Positions 17,910 to 25,010 of a stretch of DNA of 64,000 nt are shown in pieces (the first letter of the stretch is position 1; each line of letters begins with the position of its first letter). The DNA comes from an uncultured Lachnospiraceae bacterium (GTDB taxonomy: Bacteria; Bacillota; Clostridia; Lachnospirales; Lachnospiraceae). The translations under genes were made by a program, and so were the position numbers. Below the pieces are notes generated by a model. That model saw nothing but the letters and a program-made list of their open reading frames with translations. It searched no databases and was not told the DNA's origin. The stretch lies in contig CAJTRU010000003.1 of NCBI GenBank assembly GCA_910579085.1, positions 65,726 to 129,725 on the forward strand, in the 5' to 3' direction.

Positions 17910-18057
17910 ATAATTTCCCGTTATCCTGCTGGTTTATGTTTTTTTCTGGAATTTTGCCAGACAACAAGTTTTCTGCGTTCCATCTAAAAACTGTTGTACC
18001 CATTATAATTACAAAAAATATAATATAAAAACAGAACAGGTAATAACTGGAAATTAT
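17910..18057. mobile_element. X-type element (148 bp) with terminal inverted repeats
   Basis: It begins ATAATTTCCCGTTATC and ends ATAACTGGAAATTAT. A near-identical copy starts at 63856 and runs to the window edge. The interior has no reading frame of note. Its right end is shared with the next element. Confidence 0.85.
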
Positions 18058-18192
18058 GGTGGGTAACAGGTGATTTAGACAAACGGAAGTATAATGAGAT
18101 ACTTTTTTGTATATACAAATATTTAACAATAACTACTACACTGTATAATAAGTGGCTGGCAGAATAAAATCCCCACCCCATTTCCGGTTATC
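18043..18192. mobile_element. Z-type element (150 bp), copy 1
   Basis: It starts ATAACTGGAAATTAT and ends ATTTCCGGTTATC. The same 150-bp length and order of motifs (GATTTAGACAAACGGAAGTAT and AAGTGGCTGGCAGAATAA) recur inverted at 28696-28845. The right end is shared with the following Y element. Confidence 0.82.
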
Positions 18193-18763
18193 TTTTTATT
18201 TTGTTTTTTAGTGTAAATTTGTGATGACAGGTTTTACGTGCCAGATGCCATCAATTATTCCGTAAAAGGGGCATTTTAACCCTGCCGGCATTTAAGCCCG
18301 TATATTATATATTCCAGGGAAACGTAAGTTTTATCTGGAATATATAATATATGGGCTTTATGTGCCGCTGCGTGGCTTATCGTAGCGCAATGTCATTTAG
18401 TTAAGAGTTTTAACAGGAATGTTTTTGTAAGGTGCCAAAGAGCAGACTAGCTGGCAAATTCCAAACGTGCTTACATGAACAAGCTGTACGGAACCGCTGG
18501 TGTTTAAGCCCCGTATTAAATGTTCCATAGGAACATAGGGGCTTTATGCACCATTGCGTGTGACGTCCAAGCGGGAGCGTGCTTTGTTCATGTAAGACAC
18601 TTTGGATTTGCCAGCCCGCCATTATTAAATTCCAGCATATCTCTTTAACTAAATGACATTGTAACGTAGCGCAAGCGTGCCTCTGTACGGAATATTGTGG
18701 CTCTGGCACGTAAAACCATCCGTCAATCCACAAAAACACAAACAAAAGATAACTGGAAATTAT
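18178..18763. mobile_element. Y-type element, copy 2, interrupted by an I element
   Basis: It is inverted relative to copy 3 (28411-28709). Outer arms pair 18230-18244 (GGTTTTACGTGCCAG) with 18703-18717. An AT-rich hairpin near 18297-18357 is the same as in copy 3. Removing the I element at 18388-18661 restores an arrangement colinear with copy 3. The ends are ATTTCCGGTTATC and GATAACTGGAAATTAT. Confidence 0.85.
18388..18661. mobile_element. I-type element, copy 2, with 10-bp target duplication
   Basis: This is a 274-bp element with 20-bp terminal inverted repeats (CAATGTCATTTAGTTAAGAG against CTCTTTAACTAAATGACATTG). It is flanked by TATCGTAGCG at 18378-18387 and TAACGTAGCG at 18662-18671, which is a 10-bp duplication with one mismatch. 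Uninterrupted Y copies 3 and 4 hold this site once. It contains nested arms and a central hairpin and no transposase, so it would be a non-autonomous element. Confidence 0.85.
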
Positions 18764-18806
18764 CCTGCATACACTTTATTGTATAGGAATTTATGAAACG
18801 GACGTG
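18749..18806 (+). repeat. W-type repeat, copy 1
   Basis: A 58-bp stretch starts ATAACTGGAAATTATCCTGC and ends GAAACGGACGTG. It recurs at 42169-42216 and, inverted, at about 63813-63870. It may be one end of a longer element; the far end is not recognised. Confidence 0.7.
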
Positions 18807-18824
18807 AGAATACCCCACGTTTTT

Positions 18825-18853
18825 TTGACATAGGTGTTTCTTTATGGTATCAT
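18825..18853 (+). promoter_or_regulatory. Sigma-A promoter of fabV
   Basis: TTGACA at 18825-18830, a 17-bp spacer, and TATCAT at 18848-18853, about 80 bp upstream of the fabV start. The W repeat ends just upstream of it. Confidence 0.8.
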
Positions 18854-18934
18854 ATTATTTATGTATATAATTGGTAGTTTGTAAAGTAGAGATGCAATAG
18901 TAAATTTACAATTATGCAGAAATGAGGGGAAGAT

Positions 18935-20125
18935 ATGATTGTTCAGCCAAAGGTAAAAGGCTTTATGTGTACAACGGCACATCCAGAGGGGTGCAAAGCC
19001 ACAGTAAAGAACCAGATTGAATATATAAAATCAAAACCAAAGCCAGAAACAGGGGGATATAAAAAGGTTCTTGTTATAGGTGCTTCAATGGGATATGGGC
19101 TTGCAAGCAGGATTGCAGCAGCATATGCTTATGGAGCAGATACTATTGGAATAATTTTTGATAAGCAGGGCAAGGAAAAACGTACAGCATCAGCAGGATG
19201 GTATAATACAGCAGCGTTTGAAGAGTTTGCCGCCAGGGACGGGCTCTATGCAAAATCATTGAATGGTGATGCATATTCACAAGAAATAAAAGATAAAACT
19301 ATTGAATTAATTAAAAAAGACTGGGGTAAGGCAGACATGGTAATATACAGCATTGCAGCCCCTAGAAGAAAAGCGCCTGATGGTGTGACATACCGTTCAG
19401 TCCTTAAGACAACTGATAAGGAGTATACTAATAAAACAATAGATTTAATGACAGGTAAAATTTCTTCTGTTACAATACCATTTGCAACGGAAGAGGAAAT
19501 TAATGATACAGTTAAGGTTATGGGTGGTGAAGACTGGGAACTCTGGATTAAAGCCTTAAAGGATGCAGATGTGCTTGAGGATAATGCACTTACAATTGCA
19601 TATTCTTATATAGGGCCAGAACTTACACATCCAATTTATTATAATGGCACTATAGGCAGGGCCAAGGCTGCTTTATATAAGTCAGCGGATAATATAGATG
19701 CAGCATATCCTGGGATTTCAGCTTATGTATCTGTTAATAAAGCACTTGTCACACAGTCAAGTTCTGCTATTCCAATAGTACCATTGTACATGTCACTTTT
19801 ATATAAAGTAATGAAAGAAAAAGGATTGCATGAAGGCTGTATCGAGCAGATGTACAGGCTTATGTGCAGCCGTATCTGTGCAGAAGGCGGAGTACCAGTA
19901 GATGAAAAGCGCCTTATACGCCTTGATGATTATGAAATGAAGGACGAAGTACAGAAAGAAGTTGCAAGGTTGTGGGAGAGTGTTTCAGAAGATAATATAA
20001 AAGAAGTTGCAGATATTGAAGGATACTGGAAGGAATTTTATGAAATATTTGGATTTGGAATTGAAGGTGTAGACTATGATGCAGACGTAGATATACAGGC
20101 AGGAATACCAAGTATTGAAGAATAA
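18935..20125 (+). CDS. fabV: FabV-type trans-2-enoyl-ACP/CoA reductase
   Basis: This 396-residue enzyme has the usual size for the FabV/TER family. It reduces the enoyl double bond with NADH, in fatty acid synthesis (enoyl-ACP) or in butyrate-type fermentation (crotonyl-CoA, as Ter). Signatures are the Rossmann motif VLVIGASMGYGLASR near residue 45, the YSIAAPRRKAPDG segment, and the active-site Y-X8-K with Tyr235 and Lys244 in HPIYYNGTIGRAK, at the same numbering as characterised FabV. AGGGGAAGAT precedes the ATG. It has its own promoter. FabV is naturally triclosan-tolerant in other species; whether this one serves as Ter or FabV cannot be told from sequence. Confidence 0.94.
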   Translation: MIVQPKVKGFMCTTAHPEGCKATVKNQIEYIKSKPKPETGGYKKVLVIGASMGYGLASRIAAAYAYGADTIGIIFDKQGKEKRTASAGWYNTAAFEEFAARDGLYAKSLNGDAYSQEIKDKTIELIKKDWGKADMVIYSIAAPRRKAPDGVTYRSVLKTTDKEYTNKTIDLMTGKISSVTIPFATEEEINDTVKVMGGEDWELWIKALKDADVLEDNALTIAYSYIGPELTHPIYYNGTIGRAKAALYKSADNIDAAYPGISAYVSVNKALVTQSSSAIPIVPLYMSLLYKVMKEKGLHEGCIEQMYRLMCSRICAEGGVPVDEKRLIRLDDYEMKDEVQKEVARLWESVSEDNIKEVADIEGYWKEFYEIFGFGIEGVDYDADVDIQAGIPSIEE

Positions 20126-20237
20126 AGTAACCTGGATAAAGCTTTTGTTATAGCAGCATTTATTTTCTACTGTTATGGCAGAAGCTTTTTGCTGTTTAAT
20201 TGATAACCAGAGTACAGCGTGATATCATAAATTTAAA

Positions 20238-20250
20238 GTGCGTAATGCAC
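20238..20250. promoter_or_regulatory. Putative BlaI-type operator upstream of the orphan repressor
   Basis: GTGCGTAATGCAC is a near-palindrome 75 bp before the repressor start. It differs by one base from GTGCATAATGCAC at 30727-30739, in front of an M56 gene. This suggests autoregulation and a shared regulon. Confidence 0.6.
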
Positions 20251-20325
20251 GCTAGAATACTAAAAAGATATCTGGATTGTATGCATTAATAAGGTTAAGA
20301 TACCATTTTATTATGGAGGAGGTTT

Positions 20326-20700
20326 ATGTTACAACAGGTTTCAGACTTTGAATTAGAGCTTATGAAGACAATATGGGAGAACGGCGGAACAGCACTTTAT
20401 GCTGAAATTACCAGTGCATTAGAAAGGAAAGGGATTTCTGCTACTAAGAATACTATTATTTCGCTTTTATCACGCCTTGCAAATAAAGGATATCTGGAAA
20501 CTAATAAGATAGGAAGGCGCAATAAATATACTGCTATTGTCTCTGCTGACGAATACAAGGAGATGCAGACAACTGCTTTTATAGATAAAATTTATGAAGG
20601 AAATGTACAAGGCCTTGTATTAGCACTTATACAAAAAAATATGATTTCGACAGAAGAATATGAAGAACTTAAAAAATACTGGTATGGGGATGGTTTTTAG
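20326..20700 (+). CDS. BlaI/MecI/CopY family repressor (orphan)
   Basis: This 124-residue winged-helix repressor belongs to the penicillinase repressor family. It has ELELMKTIWENGG at the N-terminus, the recognition region ATKNTIISLLSRLANKGYL and a C-terminal dimerisation helix. BlaI-type proteins are inactivated by an M56 sensor protease. No sensor is adjacent here; the nearest intact M56 gene with a matching operator is at 28909-30675. TGGAGGAGGTTT precedes the ATG. The last codons and the stop (GGTTTTTAG) match the left end of the Y repeat, so the repeat seems to have supplied the C-terminus. Confidence 0.92.
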   Translation: MLQQVSDFELELMKTIWENGGTALYAEITSALERKGISATKNTIISLLSRLANKGYLETNKIGRRNKYTAIVSADEYKEMQTTAFIDKIYEGNVQGLVLALIQKNMISTEEYEELKKYWYGDGF

Positions 20701-20870
20701 TGCCAGAGGCATGGATTTTGCATGCATTTTGCTGCGCCAGCCCACACAACAGTGCATATTATTCCTGTCATGGAATAATGTTTAGCTGGAACATGCAAGA
20801 CCTGATGCCTGCATCGGAGTTATAAAAAACATAATATAAAAATAAAATAAATACTATAACTGGAAATTAT
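20688..20870. mobile_element. Degenerate Y-type element, copy 6
   Basis: The left side GGTTTTTAGTGCCAGAGGC matches the left end of Y copy 1, and GCATGGATTTTGCATGCATT resembles the centre of copy 5 at about 47670. The right end is ATAACTGGAAATTAT at 20856-20870. The middle has diverged. Confidence 0.6.
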
Positions 20871-20889
20871 CTTAATATAAATCAAGGTC

Positions 20890-20918
20890 TTGACATATCT
20901 ATACACAAATAGTAATAT
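20890..20918 (+). promoter_or_regulatory. Sigma-A promoter of the thi operon
   Basis: TTGACA at 20890-20895, a 17-bp spacer and TAATAT at 20913-20918. Transcription would start near 20925, giving a leader of about 90 nt before thiS. Confidence 0.85.
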
Positions 20919-20942
20919 ACTACTAGCAAAGTGAGGCATAGG

Positions 20943-20994
20943 GCCGCATAAAGGGGTATACCACCTTGGGTATAATTTCTTTGTGTGGCTTTTT
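20943..20994 (+). terminator. Attenuator-like terminator in the thiS leader
   Basis: GCCGCATAAAG at 20943-20953 pairs with CTTTGTGTGGC at 20979-20989 (11 bp, two G-U pairs). An inner TATACC/GGTATA stem extends it, and five T bases follow. It lies between the promoter and the thiS ribosome binding site, so transcripts would stop unless the hairpin is prevented. I see no TPP riboswitch core (no CTGAGA or GAACCTGA). The leader before the hairpin is only about 20 nt long. Confidence 0.75.
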
Positions 20995-21015
20995 CAAATT
21001 GGAAGGAGATTTTTA

Positions 21016-21213
21016 ATGGTACAAATTAACGGAGAAAGCATTGATGCAGCAGGAAAGACACTGGCAGCATATCTTGCAGAAAACAATTATATAATTGAAG
21101 GAATTGCAGTTGAGTGTAATGAGAAGATTATTCCAAGGCAGAAATATAATGAATATATACTTTCGGATGGAGATGTTGTTGAAATAGTAAGTTTTGTAGG
21201 CGGCGGGCAGTAA
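21016..21213 (+). CDS. thiS: Sulfur carrier protein ThiS
   Basis: This is a 65-residue ubiquitin-like protein. The ATG at 21016 follows GGAAGGAG at 21001-21008; the frame continues upstream into the terminator hairpin and is not used. The C-terminus carries sulfur as a thiocarboxylate for thiazole synthesis. The signature ILSDGDVVEIVSFVGGG is present, but one Gln follows the last Gly. Known ThiS proteins such as those of E. coli and B. subtilis end in Gly-Gly. It is the first gene of thiSGH-tenI. Confidence 0.92.
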   Translation: MVQINGESIDAAGKTLAAYLAENNYIIEGIAVECNEKIIPRQKYNEYILSDGDVVEIVSFVGGGQ

Positions 21214-21279
21214 AAAGTGTTAAAATCTTTATAATATGCTGGCTGGATTATATACTTATAGAAATGGAGATTGCAGAAA

Positions 21280-22053
21280 ATGGATAATAAAGACACTTTT
21301 ACTTTAGGAGGAAAAGAATTTAAGTCACGTTTTATACTTGGCTCTGGTAAGTATTCAATGGAACTTATTAAAGCTGCTGTAGAAAATGCAGGAGCTGAAA
21401 TAATTACACTGGCAGTACGCCGCACAAATACTAAGAAAAATGAAAACATACTTGATTACATACCAGATAATGTTACATTGCTTCCAAATACTTCTGGGGC
21501 AAGGGATGCAAAAGAAGCTGTAAGGATTGCAAGGATGTCAAGGGAGCTTGGGTGTGGGGATTTTGTGAAGATTGAGATTATGAGGGACAGCAAATATCTT
21601 CTTCCAGATAATGCAGAAACTATTAAGGCAACAGAAATACTTGCTAATGAGGGATTTGTTGTACTGCCTTATATGTACCCTGACCTTTATGCCGCAAGAA
21701 GCCTTGCAGATGCAGGTGCAGCGGCAGTTATGCCACTTGCTTCACCTATTGGCTCTAATAAAGGCCTTGCAACTAAGGATTTCATACAAATACTTATTGA
21801 CGAAACAGACCTTCCTGTAATAGTTGATGCGGGCATTGGCAAACCATCACAGGCTTGTGAAGCTATGGAAATGGGTGCTGCTGCTATTATGGCAAATACA
21901 GCTATTGCTACAGCTGGAAACATACCAGTTATGGCAGGGGCGTTTAAGTCTGCTATAGAAGCAGGAAGAAGTGCTTATCTTGCAGGACTTGGACGTGTAC
22001 TTGAACGTGGAGCATCTGCATCTGACCCGCTTACAGGGTTTTTAAGGGATTAA
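21280..22053 (+). CDS. thiG: Thiazole synthase ThiG
   Basis: This 257-residue TIM-barrel enzyme condenses deoxyxylulose phosphate, ThiS thiocarboxylate and dehydroglycine into the thiamine thiazole. Motifs include ITLAVRRTN, the Schiff-base lysine region [19 protein letters not shown] and the phosphate-binding [10 protein letters not shown]. The ATG at 21280 is preferred over a TTG nine bases earlier because GGAGATTGCAG gives normal spacing. It follows thiS by 66 bp. Confidence 0.95.
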   Translation: MDNKDTFTLGGKEFKSRFILGSGKYSMELIKAAVENAGAEIITLAVRRTNTKKNENILDYIPDNVTLLPNTSGARDAKEAVRIARMSRELGCGDFVKIEIMRDSKYLLPDNAETIKATEILANEGFVVLPYMYPDLYAARSLADAGAAAVMPLASPIGSNKGLATKDFIQILIDETDLPVIVDAGIGKPSQACEAMEMGAAAIMANTAIATAGNIPVMAGAFKSAIEAGRSAYLAGLGRVLERGASASDPLTGFLRD

Positions 22054-22097
22054 CCAAATATAAATTTATATAACCTCTGGAAAGGAAGGCACTTAAT

Positions 22098-23351
22098 ATG
22101 GCACAAAACCAGTTTTTTGTAGACTCAGATAAATTAAGTGGTGCTGCCCTTGGACATAAGCATCTTATTGAAAATGACCCGTCTGCAAGGACAGACCATA
22201 TGGAGTATCTGGAAGGCATGGAACAAATTTCTTCTGGCATTATGGATAAGGTTCTTGGGGAGGCCGCTGCTTTTGATTATAGTAAATATAATGCAGCAGA
22301 TGTAAAAAGGGCAATAAACAGTGAAACATGCAGTATAGAAGATTTTAAGGCGCTGCTTTCACCTGCTGCAATGCCATTTCTTGAGGAAATGGCGCAAAGG
22401 GCAAAGGCTGAAACCAGTAAACATTTTGGTAATACTGTTTATATGTTTACACCTCTTTATATTGCAAACTTTTGTGAAAATTATTGTATTTACTGCGGGT
22501 TTAACTGTTATAACGACATTAACAGGAAGAAGCTGGATATGCAGGAAATAGAACATGAAATGAAAGTTATAGCAGAATCAGGAATAGAAGAAATACTTAT
22601 GCTTACTGGTGAAAGCAGAGGACAGAGCAGTATAGAATATATAGGGGAAGCCTGTAAACTTGCAAGAAAATATTTCAGGAATACAGGGCTTGAAATCTAT
22701 CCTGTAAATGTTGATGAATACAGATATCTCCATGAATGTGGGGCAGATTATGTTACAGTATTCCAGGAAACATATGACCCTGTTAAATATGAAACGCTGC
22801 ACCTTATGGGCCATAAAAGAGTATTTCCTTACAGGTTTGACGCACAAGAGCGTGCTATAATGGGCGGAATGAGGGGCGTTGGCATATCAGCATTGCTTGG
22901 GCTTGCGGATTTCAGGAAAGATGCACTTGCAACAGCACTTCATGCATATTATTTACAGAGAAAATACCCACATGCAGAATATTCACTTTCATGTCCAAGG
23001 CTGCGCCCAATAATAAATAATGATAAAATCAACCCTCTGGATGTACATGAAAAAGAGTTGTGCCAGGTGCTCTGCGCATACAGGATTTTTCTTCCTTATG
23101 TGGGGATAACTGTTTCTTCAAGGGAACAGAAACATTTCAGGGATGGTATAGTAAAAATTGCTGCTACAAAAGTTTCGGCGGGTGTTTCTACAGGCATAGG
23201 AGACCATGAAAGTAAATATAACGGACTGGAAGATGAAAATGCAGGGGATGAACAGTTTGAAATATCTGATGCAAGAAGTTTTGATGAAATGTATGGGGAT
23301 ATGGCAGCAGAAGGACTCCAGCCTGTACTTAATGATTATGTATATGTTTAA
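22098..23351 (+). CDS. thiH: 2-iminoacetate (dehydroglycine) synthase ThiH
   Basis: This 417-residue radical SAM enzyme cleaves tyrosine to dehydroglycine for ThiG. The CX3CX2C cluster motif is Cys126, Cys130 and Cys133 (FCENYCIYCGF), followed by the MLTGESRGQSS region. ThiH belongs to the anaerobic route, where aerobes use the oxidase ThiO, which fits an anaerobic host. GGAAAGGAAGGCAC precedes the ATG. Operon with thiG (44 bp gap) and the TenI-like gene. Confidence 0.95.
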   Translation: MAQNQFFVDSDKLSGAALGHKHLIENDPSARTDHMEYLEGMEQISSGIMDKVLGEAAAFDYSKYNAADVKRAINSETCSIEDFKALLSPAAMPFLEEMAQRAKAETSKHFGNTVYMFTPLYIANFCENYCIYCGFNCYNDINRKKLDMQEIEHEMKVIAESGIEEILMLTGESRGQSSIEYIGEACKLARKYFRNTGLEIYPVNVDEYRYLHECGADYVTVFQETYDPVKYETLHLMGHKRVFPYRFDAQERAIMGGMRGVGISALLGLADFRKDALATALHAYYLQRKYPHAEYSLSCPRLRPIINNDKINPLDVHEKELCQVLCAYRIFLPYVGITVSSREQKHFRDGIVKIAATKVSAGVSTGIGDHESKYNGLEDENAGDEQFEISDARSFDEMYGDMAAEGLQPVLNDYVYV

Positions 23352-23374
23352 GTGTGCAGGGCAGGAGGCTGTAT

Positions 23375-23959
23375 ATGGGATTTTACCAGGATATAGATTA
23401 TAAATTAGTATGCGTTACAAACAGGCATCTTGTAAACGGGGATTTTTACCTGCAAATCCAGAATATATTAAAAAGCCAGTTTAAACCAGACATGCTGGTT
23501 CTAAGGGAAAAAGACTTAAAAGAAGATGAGTACAGGATAATGGCAGAAAAAGTAATAAAAATCTGCCAGGGAAGTGGTACTAAGTGTATACTGCACTATT
23601 TTAAAAATACAGCATTAAGCCTTGGGGCAGATGGAATTCATCTTCCATATTCTAAATATATGAATATGGGCAGTGCTGAAAAAAGACAGATTGGAATTAA
23701 AGGTGTATCTGTACATTCTGTAGAAGAAGCATTAAATGCACAAAAAGCAAGTGCATCTTATATTATGGCAGGGCATATATACAAGACCGCATGTAAAGAA
23801 GGCCTTGAGCCACGTGGCATAAAATTTCTTAAAGAAATATGTGCAACAGTTAATATACCAGTATATGCAATAGGCGGGATAAATATAAATAATGCCAGGG
23901 AATGTATAGAGGCAGGGGCATCAGGCGTATGCCTTATGTCTGGATATATGCACAAATAA
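23375..23959 (+). CDS. TenI/ThiE superfamily protein, closest to thiazole tautomerase TenI
   Basis: This 194-residue TIM barrel starts at the ATG 23375 after CAGGAGGCTGTAT. It belongs to the thiamine phosphate synthase superfamily: LREKDL, GADGIHLP, GVSVHSVEEA, AIGGININN and VCLMSG. The segment GHIYKTACKEGLEPRG resembles the TenI motif GHVFETDCKKGL, not the ThiE motif GPIFPTxTK. A thiazole aromatisation role is therefore more likely than coupling of thiazole and pyrimidine. It ends the operon; the stop overlaps the terminator stem. Confidence 0.8.
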   Translation: MGFYQDIDYKLVCVTNRHLVNGDFYLQIQNILKSQFKPDMLVLREKDLKEDEYRIMAEKVIKICQGSGTKCILHYFKNTALSLGADGIHLPYSKYMNMGSAEKRQIGIKGVSVHSVEEALNAQKASASYIMAGHIYKTACKEGLEPRGIKFLKEICATVNIPVYAIGGININNARECIEAGASGVCLMSGYMHK

Positions 23960-23992
23960 GCTGTAACCTATAAGGTTACAGCTTATTTTAAT
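23955..23992 (+). terminator. Terminator of the thi operon
   Basis: A perfect 14-bp stem is formed by AATAAGCTGTAACC at 23955-23968 and GGTTACAGCTTATT at 23974-23987, followed by T-rich sequence. The stop codon of the TenI-like gene lies within the stem. Confidence 0.92.
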
Positions 23993-24302
23993 CCGCTCAA
24001 TTTATGAATTGTACTTTCTACGTTCCCCATTAATTTCCCTATTAATTATTCTTTTCCCTAAGATTTACTATTTGCATACTCCTTTCTTGCTTAACACAAA
24101 CAAATAAAACCCCGATTAATTGTCTAGACTTAAGGTTTGTTACCTATTACAAATATATTATACAATTATTTTCGGCGAAATTCTACCCTTTTTCACCATT
24201 TTAGGACGAATAACAGTTATAAGGGAATGAACGACAAAAAAATTGTTTTACTACAGTTTATGTGTTAATATAAATATAAAAGGAACAGGGGAGGGAATAA
24301 AA
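23993..24302. other. Gene-free spacer before the LytTR system
   Basis: About 310 bp of AT-rich sequence. I checked both strands for a small agrD-like peptide gene and found none with a ribosome binding site. AACAGTTATAAG near 24211 is a possible half-site for a LytTR regulator, but too short to call. Confidence 0.3.
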
Positions 24303-25010
24303 ATGTTTTCAGTTTTAATAGTAGAGGATGATTTAAATCAGTCAGATATAATTAAGGAATTACTGTCTGGCAAATATCCTGGATGGGACATAAGGACTGC
24401 TAAAAATGCCGGTGAGGCAGAAAAGATTTTAAAATCATTTAAAGTGGGATTATTCCTGCTTGATATAGAATTGTCAAAAGAAGAAACAGAGCCAGATGGA
24501 ATAGATTTTGGCAGGAAAATACGGGAAATTCCGGGCTATAAACATATTCCTGTAATTTTTATTACGGGAATGTCAGATAAGGTTTTAAAAGCATTGCAGG
24601 AAATACATTGTGCTTCATACCTGGTTAAACCATTTTTGCCAGAACAGCTTATAGAAGCTGTAGAATATGCAACAGAAACAGAGGCAGAAGTTACAGAGGA
24701 ACTGCTTTTAAAAGATTCAAATGGTGTTTACCAGCGGGTTGCCCCAGACAGTATTTTATATCTTGAGTCAAATGGCAAAAATATAATTATACATACAGAA
24801 GTATATATAATAACAATAGCCAATTATTCTGTTACTAAAATCCAGCAAATGCTCCCAGATTATTTTATAAGATGCCATAGGAAGTATATTATTAATGGAA
24901 GGAAAATTATTTCATATGACAAATCAACACAGTTTATACATATTGGCAAAAGCAGCATACCTGTTGGGAGAAAACATAAAGATGAATTAGAAGGGTTTTT
25001 AAAATTATGA
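24303..25010 (+). CDS. LytTR-family response regulator (AgrA/LytR type)
   Basis: The protein has 235 residues from the ATG at 24303, preceded by AGGGGAGGGAATAAAA; the longer frame from 24243 has no site. The receiver domain (residues 1-120) has the acidic pair EDD at 8-10, Asp54 in FLLDIELS as phosphoacceptor and Lys in YLVKPF. The LytTR DNA-binding domain follows from about residue 135 to 235 (YLESNGKNIIIHTE, FIRCHRKYIIN). Such regulators control quorum sensing, autolysis or peptide production. The stop overlaps the kinase start by 4 bp (ATGA). Confidence 0.92.
   Translation: MFSVLIVEDDLNQSDIIKELLSGKYPGWDIRTAKNAGEAEKILKSFKVGLFLLDIELSKEETEPDGIDFGRKIREIPGYKHIPVIFITGMSDKVLKALQEIHCASYLVKPFLPEQLIEAVEYATETEAEVTEELLLKDSNGVYQRVAPDSILYLESNGKNIIIHTEVYIITIANYSVTKIQQMLPDYFIRCHRKYIINGRKIISYDKSTQFIHIGKSSIPVGRKHKDELEGFLKL

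Noticed and set aside
18410..18745. 111-codon minus-strand frame in the second array
   Set aside because: It is a product of the same repeat sequence, crossing from Y into I and back. Cys/His/Trp-rich composition and lack of a binding site argue against a gene.
20919..21015. TPP riboswitch in front of thiS
   Set aside because: The conserved TPP aptamer motifs (CTGAGA and GAACCTGA-type segments) are absent and the space is too short.
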